From Flammeovirgaceae bacterium (GTDB lineage Bacteria; Bacteroidota; Bacteroidia; Cytophagales; Cyclobacteriaceae): 64,000 bases of DNA. The notes beneath the pieces are model-generated. The model saw nothing but the letters and a program-made list of their open reading frames with translations. It was not told the origin of the DNA and searched no databases. Shown one piece after another: positions 16,799 through 25,944 of this stretch (positions are counted from its first letter, which is position 1; every line of letters starts with the position of its first letter). The stretch covers positions 1,977,001 through 2,041,000 of the forward strand of contig CP054185.1 in the NCBI GenBank assembly GCA_015180985.1, given 5' to 3'. A program made the translations under genes and the position numbers.

Positions 16799-19189
16799 TT
16801 ATTCGTTTCGTAAAGAATTAACCGGGTTTGTGGTGGCGGCCTTAATTGATTCAAAGCTTACGGTAATCCAGGCAATCAGCAGACTTATAAGTGCTGCTGC
16901 CGCAAATACTGTTAGGCCGATGGTAGTTTTGTAGGCAAACCGCTCCAGCCAGTTGTTCATCAGGTAATAGCCTGCAGGCAAACCAATACCAATGGCGATA
17001 ACGACCAGTTTCAGAAAATCTTTCGATAACATAGCCACCAGTTGCGACACCGATGCGCCCATTACTTTACGAATGCCAATCTCTTTGGTGCGCTGGTTGG
17101 CGGTAAATGCTGCTAGCGCATATAACCCAAGGCACGCGATGAAAATGGCAATAACTGAGCCCATCATAACTACGTTGGCCAGTTTCTGTTCGGTGTGATA
17201 CAGCGAAGCCATCCGATCATCAATAAAAGTGTAATCAAAAGCTGCCGGGATTAGCTGTTTATATAGAGCTTCAAGCTTCTCTACTGTTTTTAAAACGTCT
17301 GATGTTTCTACTTTTACCAGCAGGTAATTGTATCTGTTGTCGGGGATGTTGTTAAAGGCATAAGGTCCTATCTGCTGATGCAGCGAAGTAAAGTGGAAAT
17401 TTTCAGTTACACCCACTACTTCAGCGGGCTTATTGCCAAAGATATAAACCTGTTGGCCCACGGCTTCTTCGGGTGACAGGTGCAGGTAATCCACTGCGCT
17501 TTTGTTTAATACAACCTGAAGGGTTGTATCACTCGGATCTTTTATTGCAGGAAGTGTTTTACCGGCCAGTAGCTTTATTCCAAGCACATCCACTATTTCG
17601 CTGGTTGCGCGTGTGGTAAGAATGGAAGCTCCTTCCGGGGTATCCCGTTCGCGTTTAATGGTATAGGCGCTTGTGCCAATACCGGGGTATGACTGGCTGC
17701 GGCAAACGCCTTTTACTTCAGGCAACTTTTCATATTCAGTTTTGAGCGAGCGGATCAGATCCTGATCGCGTGTACCCGATGTCATCACCGCAATGACCTG
17801 CTCCGGTTCATAACCTAATTTTTTATTCCGGATGTAGCTCATTTGGCGGTGGAATACCAGGGTGCTGACAATCAATACCATTGATGCTGAAAACTGAATA
17901 ACCACCAGGCCCTTGCGGACAACGGCCTGGCTACCTCCTGAGGTTGTTTTATGTAATGCAGTTTTTGGCGAAAATGATGAAAGATACCAGGCCGGGTAGG
18001 AGCCGGCCAGTACCGTCAGCAGTATTCCAATCGCTGCAAATCCACACCAAAACCAGGTGGCGCGCAAAAAATCCATCGTAACCTGCTTGCCCGCTACGTC
18101 ATTGTACAAGGGTAGGATGGCAGTAAAAATGATAAGGCTCAGCACCATAGCCAGTACAACAAATACCGATGTTTCGAAGTAGAATTTTCCACTGAGGTGC
18201 CTTGAGGTTGCGCCTAATGTTTTACTAATGCCCACCTCTTTGTTTCTTCGTTGGGATTGAGCGGTAGCCATATTCATGTAATTAATGGCTGCGATCACCA
18301 AAACGATTAGAGCCAGGGCCATCAGTATCCTTACCTGGTTCATATCACCATAAGTAGTGCGGTCAAACGTAGCGTTTAAATCGCCCGACTTTAAATGGAT
18401 ATCAGTTAAGGGTTGGAGCGAAATTTTGAACCAGCGATTTTCTTTTTCGATGTGTTTGTTCAGCATGTTTTCAATTTTGGCATCTACAGTTTCCTTATCG
18501 GATTCATCATGAAGCAGAAAGAAGGACTCAAAACTGGCATTGCCCCAACTTTGATTGCGATCCTCACCAAACCAATTAGAGGCAAACGAAGCAATCAGGC
18601 TTGCCTGTAGCGATGAATTAGGCGGGAAGTCCCGATAAACACCGGTTACTTCCATTGAAAGATTGTTGTTTATGGTGATAATTTGCCCGATGGGATCAAC
18701 TCCGGAAAAATACTTTGTAGCAGCTGATTCGCTGATTACGATGGTACCCGGTTTTGAGAGGGCCTTTGCTTTATTGCCCTTCACAAAATCCACTGTGAAG
18801 ATGTCGAAAAATTCAGGGTCTGCATAGTAGAGTTGTGTTTCGGTAAATTTTTCGTCATTTATTGAAAGAAAAGCAAGGTCTCCAAAGTTGTGGTGAAAGT
18901 ATCGTGCTGATTTCTCTATTTCCGGAATTTCTTGTTTTGCGGTGGGTGCCACCAGGTTAGGCACCCGGCTCCACTTGTTTACTTGCCCGTCAAACTCTGC
19001 AGTGATTACTGCGCGATAAATCCGGTGTTGTTTTTCATGAAACCGGTCGTATGAAAACTCATCGAATACGTAAAGTGCAATAGCCACAAATACTGTGAAC
19101 CCGATAGTCAAGCCCAGTATGTTAATGAAACTGTATGTTCTGTAACGCAACAAGTTGCGGAGGGCAATTTTTATATAGTTGAGAATCAT
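16799..19189 (-). CDS. FtsX/MacB-type ABC transporter permease (second gene of the operon)
   Basis: This 796-residue permease has the duplicated FtsX layout: helix 1 with NILGLTIGFTVFVAIALYVF, a MacB-PCD-like domain, the FtsX bundle around MNMATAQSQRRNKEVGISK, a second half starting near VIQFSASMVLIVSTLVF, and the C-terminus NPVNSLRNE. It groups with the first gene of the operon: the last 45 bases differ from those of that gene at only three positions, and both end in TNPVN-LRNE. Only 12 bases separate its start from the stop of the first gene. No ATPase or membrane-fusion protein is nearby. Confidence 0.88.
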   Translation of the reverse strand: MILNYIKIALRNLLRYRTYSFINILGLTIGFTVFVAIALYVFDEFSYDRFHEKQHRIYRAVITAEFDGQVNKWSRVPNLVAPTAKQEIPEIEKSARYFHHNFGDLAFLSINDEKFTETQLYYADPEFFDIFTVDFVKGNKAKALSKPGTIVISESAATKYFSGVDPIGQIITINNNLSMEVTGVYRDFPPNSSLQASLIASFASNWFGEDRNQSWGNASFESFFLLHDESDKETVDAKIENMLNKHIEKENRWFKISLQPLTDIHLKSGDLNATFDRTTYGDMNQVRILMALALIVLVIAAINYMNMATAQSQRRNKEVGISKTLGATSRHLSGKFYFETSVFVVLAMVLSLIIFTAILPLYNDVAGKQVTMDFLRATWFWCGFAAIGILLTVLAGSYPAWYLSSFSPKTALHKTTSGGSQAVVRKGLVVIQFSASMVLIVSTLVFHRQMSYIRNKKLGYEPEQVIAVMTSGTRDQDLIRSLKTEYEKLPEVKGVCRSQSYPGIGTSAYTIKRERDTPEGASILTTRATSEIVDVLGIKLLAGKTLPAIKDPSDTTLQVVLNKSAVDYLHLSPEEAVGQQVYIFGNKPAEVVGVTENFHFTSLHQQIGPYAFNNIPDNRYNYLLVKVETSDVLKTVEKLEALYKQLIPAAFDYTFIDDRMASLYHTEQKLANVVMMGSVIAIFIACLGLYALAAFTANQRTKEIGIRKVMGASVSQLVAMLSKDFLKLVVIAIGIGLPAGYYLMNNWLERFAYKTTIGLTVFAAAALISLLIAWITVSFESIKAATTNPVNSLRNE

Positions 19190-19201
19190 CAGAATTGTTA
19201 A

Positions 19202-21628
19202 TTATTCGTTTCGTAGAGCATTAACCGGGTTTGTGGTGGCAGCCTTTACTGATTCGTAGCTTACCGTGAGCAACGCGATGCCCAGGGCCGTCAGGCCCGC
19301 CATTAAAAATACCCAGCCGTTTATTCCGGTTTTGTAGGCAAATCCTTCGAGCCACCGGTTCATGGCATACCAGGATAGCGGCACTGCAATGACAAAGGCA
19401 ATAACCACCAGTCTGACAAACTCTGTTGACAGCAGCCCTACAATTTGCGCTACCCCTGCACCAAACACCTTACGTATGCCTATTTCTTTAAATCTGCGTT
19501 CGGCCATGTAGGTAGAAAGTCCGTACAGGCCAAGGCATGAAATAATCATGGCGATGAAGGTAAAACTGTTAATGATGGACGACACTTTTTTGTCGTCATC
19601 ATATTGTTTACGGATAGTTTCATCGAGAAAGGAGTACTCAAAGGGTGTATCGCTCACCACGCTCTTCCACAATGCTTCCAGTTTTGGAATGGCCTCAGTA
19701 AAATTTCCGGCATCAACAGTTGCTATCAGGTAACCGTAATTACCGGTGTCTTTCGGCAGGCTAAACATTAGCGGGTTAATCGCTTCTTTTAGTGAGTTCT
19801 GGTGATAATCGGCCATTACACCAATTACTTCGAAGGCGTAATTCTCACCCTGCCAGTCGAAATAAATTTTCTCGCCTACCATTTGCTCGGGCGACTTACC
19901 GAAGCGTTTTGCCGAGGTTTCGTTAATGATAACCTTCGTATCGCCATCCATTTCGCGGTTTGTGGTAAAGGTTCTTCCGGCAACCATAGTAATACGCAGC
20001 ATTTCAATGTAGCCTGCGTCAACGCGGTTTCTGCGGTTCAAAACAGCCGTATTCATATTCCCGCCCTGAGTGTAAAACATCATGTCAGACCATACGATGT
20101 TTCCCGGCAGGTAATCAGCTGCTGAAACTTCGGAGGCTATTTTATTTCTGATCAATTCATCCCGTAAGGCTTCATAGTTGGTTTTTGCACGTTCGGTACG
20201 CAGTGGCAGTACAATTTTTGCACTCGGGTTAAACCCCAGGTTTTTATTCTGTATAAATTCAAGTTGTTTGTTAATAATAAACATGCTGCACACCAGGCTT
20301 ATGGCAATAATGAATTGAAATACTACCAGGCTTTGTCGTAAAAATCCTGAAGCATTGCCCAGGTTGTTTTTTCCCTTAAGAACGGCTGCGGGTTTAAATG
20401 ATGAAAGGTATAAGGCAGGGTAACTTCCGGAAAGAAAGCCGGCACTAAGCGCAATGGCCAGTAAGGAGCCAACTGTGTAACGCCAGGCAACACCACCAAG
20501 CCCGATATGTTTATTGGTTAGTTCATTAAACAAGGGTAATGCAGCCTGCGTAATAATTAAGCTTAAAGCGATAGCGATAACCACGATGGCCATGGCTTCG
20601 CCCATCAACTGTGCAATTAACGAACTGCGGTAGGCACCCACTACTTTTCGCACCCCGATTTCGGTTGCCCGCCTGGTTGCTTTGGCGGTAGCCAGGTTCA
20701 TGAAATTGATGCAGGCGATAATCAGGATGAACGCAGCAATGGAAGCAATGACGTACACATACGTTATTCGCGGACTGCGTCCGATGTCGGATTTAAGGTA
20801 AATATCTTTTACCGGTTCAAGGCCCAGCGTTTTGGTCATACCCAGGGCCTTCATGTCTTCAGTTCCGTATTGAATAAGCACGTCATTCATTTTTTTAATA
20901 ACCTCTTCTATGTTGGCTCCATCAACCAGTTTGATGTATGAAGGAACGAAATTTTGTCCGGCCCATTCGCCCATGGCATTATCTGAACGGAGGTATTCGC
21001 CCAGGCCGGGGCTCATCATGGATAAAAAGAAGGTAGCCTGAAGGTGGCTCTGAGGCTGATCCTGAAAGACGCCCGTAATTTTATACAAGGCCGGTTCACC
21101 CCCCTGACCAACCTTAATCAGTTTATTTAATCCGCTTTCGCTGCCAAACAGTTTACGGGCAAGCGATTCAGCAATAACCATGGTGTTAGCGTCACGCAGG
21201 GCGGTAGCGGCATCTCCTTCAATAAACTGATAGGTTAAAACTGAAAATACTGTTGAGTCGGCAAGAAAGCCGTTGGTTTCATAAAAAATTTTATCCTCGT
21301 ACTGAAACAGATACTGTGCAACTCCGGGTGGGTTTACCACCCGCGTGGCAACTTCTATTTCAGGCAGTTCATGCTGTAAAGTCGGGGCAATGGGTGGCGA
21401 AGCGGTAGCCAGTTTGTCAATACCGGTGGCCCCCTGAAAGGTGGAAGTTATCCGGTAGAGATTATCGAGCGACTGGTGGTGCTTATCGTACCGGTGTTCG
21501 TCTAGTATGAAAAGCATGAGCAATAAACAACAGGCTATACCAACAGCCAAACCCGAAACAGTAATTAGTGAATAGGCCTTGTTACGCAGTATGTTGCGCA
21601 GGGCTATTTTCCAATAATTAAACAGCAT
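19202..21628 (-). CDS. FtsX/MacB-type ABC transporter permease (first gene of the operon)
   Basis: This is the promoter-proximal member, 808 residues. Helix 1 carries TVSGLAVGIACCLLLMLFIL, followed by DEHRYDKHH. The first FtsX bundle surrounds FMNLATAKATRRATEIGVRK, the second half begins at VFQFIIAISLVCSMFII, and the protein ends in NPVNALRNE. The 134-base gap upstream holds a sigma-54 promoter candidate (21707-21722) and a regulator-type palindrome (21741-21756), so expression of all four permeases may depend on an activated sigma-54 promoter. The likely ATPase partner is the LolD-like protein at 50721-51407, whose upstream region has the same two elements; that pairing is inferred. Confidence 0.88.
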   Translation of the reverse strand: MLFNYWKIALRNILRNKAYSLITVSGLAVGIACCLLLMLFILDEHRYDKHHQSLDNLYRITSTFQGATGIDKLATASPPIAPTLQHELPEIEVATRVVNPPGVAQYLFQYEDKIFYETNGFLADSTVFSVLTYQFIEGDAATALRDANTMVIAESLARKLFGSESGLNKLIKVGQGGEPALYKITGVFQDQPQSHLQATFFLSMMSPGLGEYLRSDNAMGEWAGQNFVPSYIKLVDGANIEEVIKKMNDVLIQYGTEDMKALGMTKTLGLEPVKDIYLKSDIGRSPRITYVYVIASIAAFILIIACINFMNLATAKATRRATEIGVRKVVGAYRSSLIAQLMGEAMAIVVIAIALSLIITQAALPLFNELTNKHIGLGGVAWRYTVGSLLAIALSAGFLSGSYPALYLSSFKPAAVLKGKNNLGNASGFLRQSLVVFQFIIAISLVCSMFIINKQLEFIQNKNLGFNPSAKIVLPLRTERAKTNYEALRDELIRNKIASEVSAADYLPGNIVWSDMMFYTQGGNMNTAVLNRRNRVDAGYIEMLRITMVAGRTFTTNREMDGDTKVIINETSAKRFGKSPEQMVGEKIYFDWQGENYAFEVIGVMADYHQNSLKEAINPLMFSLPKDTGNYGYLIATVDAGNFTEAIPKLEALWKSVVSDTPFEYSFLDETIRKQYDDDKKVSSIINSFTFIAMIISCLGLYGLSTYMAERRFKEIGIRKVFGAGVAQIVGLLSTEFVRLVVIAFVIAVPLSWYAMNRWLEGFAYKTGINGWVFLMAGLTALGIALLTVSYESVKAATTNPVNALRNE

Positions 21629-21706
21629 ACCAGACTTAGTTTTGATGCCTGTTAACTAAATCGGTGCCATCTGAAAAACTTTGATTTTGAGCTGGAATAG
21701 GGCAAT

Positions 21707-21722
21707 TGTAATGGCCGTGCCG
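21707..21722 (-). promoter_or_regulatory. Candidate sigma-54 promoter of the permease operon
   Basis: On the minus strand this reads CGGCACG-GCCA-TTACA, against the consensus TGGCACG-N4-TTGCW. The -24 GG and -12 C are correctly spaced, with two mismatches. Transcription would start near 21696, about 68 bases before the permease ATG at 21628. Confidence 0.6.
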
Positions 21723-21740
21723 ACCACTTCTGAACGGTTC

Positions 21741-21756
21741 TGTCCGAAACCGGATA
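21741..21756. promoter_or_regulatory. Candidate enhancer-binding-protein site (TGTCCG-N4-CGGATA)
   Basis: This is a near-perfect palindrome, with 5 of 6 base pairs symmetric and a 4-base spacer. It lies about 53 bases upstream of the predicted start of the permease transcript, after the kup stop codon. It matches the motif seen twice before the LolD-TolC operon. It is closer to the promoter than usual for an NtrC-type site. Confidence 0.5.
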
Positions 21757-21762
21757 GGGGTG

Positions 21763-23721
21763 TTACTCTTCCCGTTCGCGCTTGATCTTGATTTTGGCAG
21801 GCGGGCCCACCTGGATTGGCGCTTTTTCAATTTCCAGGTTGGCGGCTTCAATGCCATAGTGCTCTTCGGTTGAGAGGCTGAACTTTTTCAGGAGGCGGTA
21901 GCCCTGAATAATCAGGCGTTCGAAGTTGGAAATCTCACTGTCGGGCGAAGCCCATGATTGAATGATGATAAACTTAAAGTCGGCAGTCTGGCTGTACTTG
22001 TGCAGCGATGGATACGGGCTTATCAGATCAATCTCGCCATTGTCGGCCATTTCATGCACAATTTTGTTAAAGATTAAGTTAATGCGGTGGTCGGCTTTAA
22101 AGCCGAGTTTGATGCGCACGAAGAAACATTTTTTCGGAATAATGGTATCAACCGAATATTTGCTGGTAAACGGACTGTCCACGGTATCCACATGCAGGAA
22201 CCAATACACATCGGCACGCTTGGGCCGTTTGCGGAAAATGGAATAGATAATGTTTGAATCTATATATCGCTTGCTGTCGGCTACAGCCAGAAATACCAGG
22301 TTGGTGGCTTCTTTGGGTACCGTTTCATCAGCTTGCAGATCTTTTATCATCTCCACATAATGCTTCAGGTCAACAAACTCGGTATGGCGGGTGCGCAGTT
22401 TACGGGCACGCAACTGAACAAATAATATAATAAACAAAATGCCGGCCATCATGAAAGAGAACCATCCGCCATGTGAAAATTTATCGAGGTTGGAAATGAG
22501 GAACATGCCCTCGAGTGAAAAGAAGATAAGGCCTAAGGCCAGTGAACGAATGGTGGATTTTTTCGAAAGTGAATAATAATAAACGAGCAGCGAGCTGGTC
22601 ATCAGCATATCAATGGTAATGGCCAGGCCGTACGCGCCTTCCATAGCAGATGATTCCCGGAAGATCAATACAACCAGAATACAGCCAAGCATTAATATCC
22701 AGTTAATTGAGGGGATGTAAATCTGCCCCTTGGTTTGGCTGGGGTAACGTACGCGGGTCATTGGCCACAACTTTAACTTCATGGCTTCGTTAACCAGGGT
22801 GAAGGTTCCTGAAATCAGCGCCTGGCTGGCGATGATGGCCGCCATCGTAGCGATGATGATACCAAGCGGCAGGAACCATTCGGGCATAATGGCATAAAAC
22901 GGTATCTTACCGTTCAGGCTGTCGCCCTCATGCCCGAGCAGCCAGGCCGCCTGGCCGAAATAGTTTAGCAGCAACGTGGTCTTTACAAATACCCAACCTA
23001 CCCGGATATTGCCTTTGCCAACATGGCCCAAATCCGAATACAGAGCCTCTGCCCCGGTGGTGCAAAGAAATACCGCCCCGAGAATCCAGAAACCACCCGG
23101 GTAATGAGTGAGCAGGTTAATGGCGTACCACGGATTGAGAGCTTCAAATACTCCGGGATTTTCAATGAGTTGAAGTGTACCCATGGTTCCGATGGTGGTG
23201 AACCATACGAACATGATTGGGCCGAACGTTGAGCCAACAACACCGGTACCGAACTGCTGAAAAATAAACAAGCCGATAAGGATGGCTATTACGATCTGAA
23301 CGGTGGGTATATCCGGGTTGTAAATCCGAAGCCCTTCAATGGCGGATGATACACTGATAGCCGGAGTTATAAACCCGTCAGAGATAAGTGTGGCACAGCC
23401 GATGATGGCCGGATACACTACCCAGCCGGCTTTGTACCTGCGCACCAGTGCATACAAAGCAAAAATTCCGCCCTCGCCTTTGTTATCGGCATTCAGTGCC
23501 AGGTAGATGTACTTAATGGTGCTGATTAGTGTGAGCGTCCAGAATACACATGAAAGTCCGCCATAGATAAGTTCTTTTGTAATAATGTGTTCACCCACGA
23601 TGGCTTTGAATACATACAGGGGTGAAGTACCGATGTCACCGTAAATAATTCCAAGTGAAATCAAAACCCCCGCAGAGGAAAGCGGGATGCTGTACTTACT
23701 GCTGGCTTCGGAGGCAGTCAT
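21763..23721 (-). CDS. kup: KUP/HAK family potassium uptake transporter
   Basis: This 652-residue proton-coupled K+ importer lies in the inner membrane. The N-terminal LGIIYGDIGTSPLYVFKAI is the KUP signature, followed by about twelve membrane helices to about residue 450 and a C-terminal cytoplasmic domain of about 200 residues. The gene lies 31 bases downstream of the NDH-2 gene on the same strand and could share its promoter. A TACCTTTA box 7 bases before the ATG could also serve it. The charged tail IKIKREREE is unremarkable. Confidence 0.93.
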   Translation of the reverse strand: MTASEASSKYSIPLSSAGVLISLGIIYGDIGTSPLYVFKAIVGEHIITKELIYGGLSCVFWTLTLISTIKYIYLALNADNKGEGGIFALYALVRRYKAGWVVYPAIIGCATLISDGFITPAISVSSAIEGLRIYNPDIPTVQIVIAILIGLFIFQQFGTGVVGSTFGPIMFVWFTTIGTMGTLQLIENPGVFEALNPWYAINLLTHYPGGFWILGAVFLCTTGAEALYSDLGHVGKGNIRVGWVFVKTTLLLNYFGQAAWLLGHEGDSLNGKIPFYAIMPEWFLPLGIIIATMAAIIASQALISGTFTLVNEAMKLKLWPMTRVRYPSQTKGQIYIPSINWILMLGCILVVLIFRESSAMEGAYGLAITIDMLMTSSLLVYYYSLSKKSTIRSLALGLIFFSLEGMFLISNLDKFSHGGWFSFMMAGILFIILFVQLRARKLRTRHTEFVDLKHYVEMIKDLQADETVPKEATNLVFLAVADSKRYIDSNIIYSIFRKRPKRADVYWFLHVDTVDSPFTSKYSVDTIIPKKCFFVRIKLGFKADHRINLIFNKIVHEMADNGEIDLISPYPSLHKYSQTADFKFIIIQSWASPDSEISNFERLIIQGYRLLKKFSLSTEEHYGIEAANLEIEKAPIQVGPPAKIKIKREREE

Positions 23722-23752
23722 GAATAATTAAAGGTAAAAAGGTTCTTCATTT

Positions 23753-25057
23753 TTAGCTAACCCCCTCTTTATTTCTGCTGATGATCAACCGGTTGCTTTT
23801 ATCGTACGAGAAATAACTCCATAGCCAGGAGAACATAACAAACACTTTATTTTTAAAGCCAATAATGTAGAGCAGGTGCACCAGCATCCACACGTACCAG
23901 GCGAAGAAACCCTGAAACCGGAATTTGCCCAGATCCACCACAGCCCGGTTCCGGCCGATGGTGGCCATGGTGCCTTTATCGAAATACCGAAAAGGGATCA
24001 TGGCCTTTTTTTGGATGAGTCGCTTCAGGTTGCGGGCCAGCAGCCTGCCTTGTTGGATGGCAGGCGGAGCCATCATCGGGTGGCCGGCCGGGTAAGCCTT
24101 ATCGCCTTCCATTATGGCGGCATCACCAATAGCAAATATATTGTCGTAGCCAATAACCTTGTTGAATTCATCAACGCGTATCCGTCCTGATTTGGAGATG
24201 CATTCAGACTTTAAGCCTTCAATCGGTCGTGCTTTTACTCCGGCAGCCCAAACCAGTGTACGACTTATTAATTTTTCTCCGGTATTAAAAAGCACTTCGT
24301 AGCCGTCATACGATTTTACCGTGCAGTTCAGGTGAACTTTAACGCCCATTTGCTGCAAATATTCCAGGGCCTTATCCGAGGCCTGTTTCGACATGCCGTT
24401 AAGCAGGCGCGGGCCGGCTTCAACCAGGTGGATGTCCATGTGGCTGAGTTCCAGTTCGGGGTAATCCTTCGGGAAAACATGCTGCTTCAGTTCCGAAAGA
24501 GCCCCAGCCAGTTCAACTCCGGTTGGCCCACCACCTACAATTACAAAGTCCATCAAACTGTTCATCATTTCCGGATCGTCTGTAAGCAGGGCGGTTTCAA
24601 AATTCCGGATGATGGTGTTGCGCAGTTTGATGGAGTCCACGATGGTTTTCATGGGTATGGCGTGTTGTTCCACATCGGTCATGCCGTAATAGTTGGTGGT
24701 AGCGCCATGGGCAATCACCAGGTAATCGTATTTTACCCCGCCTATGGATGTTTCAATATAGTTTTCGTCAGGCTTAATGCTTATTACTTCCCCCATGCGG
24801 AAAAAGAAGTCGGGCTGCTTGGCGAAACGCTTTCGGAAGGGAAATACAATAGAACTGGTTTCAAGGCCTGATGTGGCCACCTGATAAAGCAAGGGTTGAA
24901 AGGTGTGGTGGTTGTACCGGTCGAAAAGGATTACCTGCGCTTTGGCCCCTTTCAGACCTTTAGCCACCTGCAGGCCGGCAAAGCCTCCGCCTATAATAAT
25001 TACCCGGGGTTTGCCCAGGTCGGCTATGCGGGTTCGGGTTGTAATCAGTTTGGCCAT
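23753..25057 (-). CDS. ndh: Type II NADH dehydrogenase (NDH-2)
   Basis: This 434-residue flavoprotein is predicted to oxidise NADH and reduce quinone without pumping protons. The FAD-binding GGGFAG is at residues 23-28 and the second dinucleotide motif is VGGGPTGVELAG. FAIGDAA marks the FAD-proximal C-terminal motif, and YNHHTFQPLLYQVATSGLE is typical of NDH-2. A hydrophobic segment near the C-terminus (FFAWYVWMLVHLLYIIGF) likely anchors it at the membrane. A full -33/-7 Bacteroidetes promoter lies 19 bases upstream of the ATG. The kup gene follows. Confidence 0.9.
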   Translation of the reverse strand: MAKLITTRTRIADLGKPRVIIIGGGFAGLQVAKGLKGAKAQVILFDRYNHHTFQPLLYQVATSGLETSSIVFPFRKRFAKQPDFFFRMGEVISIKPDENYIETSIGGVKYDYLVIAHGATTNYYGMTDVEQHAIPMKTIVDSIKLRNTIIRNFETALLTDDPEMMNSLMDFVIVGGGPTGVELAGALSELKQHVFPKDYPELELSHMDIHLVEAGPRLLNGMSKQASDKALEYLQQMGVKVHLNCTVKSYDGYEVLFNTGEKLISRTLVWAAGVKARPIEGLKSECISKSGRIRVDEFNKVIGYDNIFAIGDAAIMEGDKAYPAGHPMMAPPAIQQGRLLARNLKRLIQKKAMIPFRYFDKGTMATIGRNRAVVDLGKFRFQGFFAWYVWMLVHLLYIIGFKNKVFVMFSWLWSYFSYDKSNRLIISRNKEGVS

Positions 25058-25076
25058 GAAAGCCCTAAAGCGGGGG

Positions 25077-25106
25077 CAAAGTTAAGCGCCCGTATGGTAT
25101 TGCAAA
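25077..25106 (-). promoter_or_regulatory. Bacteroidetes housekeeping promoter of ndh
   Basis: The -33 TTTG (25103-25106) and -7 TAACTTTG (25077-25084) both match consensus and are separated by exactly 18 bases. Transcription would start a few bases before the ATG at 25057, giving a very short leader. Confidence 0.75.
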
Positions 25107-25165
25107 GGCTAAGTTGATTTATTAAAAATTAACATCTGAGTGTTAAATCTGTTCAAAAGGAGCCT

Positions 25166-25173
25166 TATTTTTG
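25166..25173 (+). promoter_or_regulatory. -7 promoter box TATTTTTG before the coiled-coil lipoprotein
   Basis: This is a perfect TAnnTTTG match ending 25 bases before the ATG at 25199. No clear -33 TTTG was seen at the usual spacing. Confidence 0.5.
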
Positions 25174-25198
25174 GCTGCTTATCTAAATTATTTCCGGT

Positions 25199-25942
25199 AT
25201 GAAAAGGTTAGCTGTTGCCATTTTTGGTGGAATTTCTTTAGCGGGTTGCGGTACCAAAGAAAAGGTTGCGCTACAGGCCCAGGTGGATTCCCTGCGAGTT
25301 GAATTGGAAGCTTCTCAGCGCATGACCAACACCTTAATGGAAGTAGGTATGCTGATGGACTCCATCGATGCCAACCGCCAGCTGCTGCGCATCAACATGG
25401 TGGAAGGTACCACATATGATGACTATACCTCGCGCATGCGCGACATCAACAACTATGTAAAGGAAACTGAGAAAAAAATTGATGACCTGGAAAAGGCATT
25501 GCGGAAAGCACAGGGCAATGCTTCGGCTTATACCAAACAAATAAAAAGGCTCAAAGAAGACTTGCAGGCCAAGACCAACGAAATAGTTGCCCTGCAGGAG
25601 CAGGTTGAAAAATACCGCAACGAGAACAAAAACCTGATAAGCCTTGCCGAAATGCAATCGGCTGAACTGAACGACAAAGAAGCACAGATACTGGCCAAAG
25701 AAGCCGAGCTGGCCCTGATTGAAGCGCGTATTCAGGAATTGATGATCCAATCGAAAGTAAGCGAAGCCGATGCCCTGTATGCCCGTGCCCAGGCAGTTGA
25801 AGAGGCGGCTAACCGCACTAAACTGGCCCCGAAAAAGAAGAAGGAAACATTAAAAGAGGCGCTGGAGCTTTACAAAAAGGCGTTATCGCTCGGAAAGAAA
25901 GAAGCCGAAGCAAAAATCAACGAACTGGAAAAAAAGTTCTGA
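25199..25942 (+). CDS. Coiled-coil envelope lipoprotein of unknown function
   Basis: This 247-residue protein has a lipoprotein signal peptide; the lipobox L-A-G-C places the lipidated Cys at residue 17. Almost all of the mature part is charged, heptad-like and rich in E, K, A and Q (about residues 22-190), so a long coiled coil is expected. The last 50 residues (KKETLKEALELYKKALSLG) resemble a single TPR-like hairpin. It stands alone on the plus strand, and its stop is 2 bases from the convergent exchanger stop. No family name is recognised; an envelope scaffold or spacer role is only a guess. Confidence 0.8.
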   Translation: MKRLAVAIFGGISLAGCGTKEKVALQAQVDSLRVELEASQRMTNTLMEVGMLMDSIDANRQLLRINMVEGTTYDDYTSRMRDINNYVKETEKKIDDLEKALRKAQGNASAYTKQIKRLKEDLQAKTNEIVALQEQVEKYRNENKNLISLAEMQSAELNDKEAQILAKEAELALIEARIQELMIQSKVSEADALYARAQAVEEAANRTKLAPKKKKETLKEALELYKKALSLGKKEAEAKINELEKKF

Positions 25943-25944
25943 GT

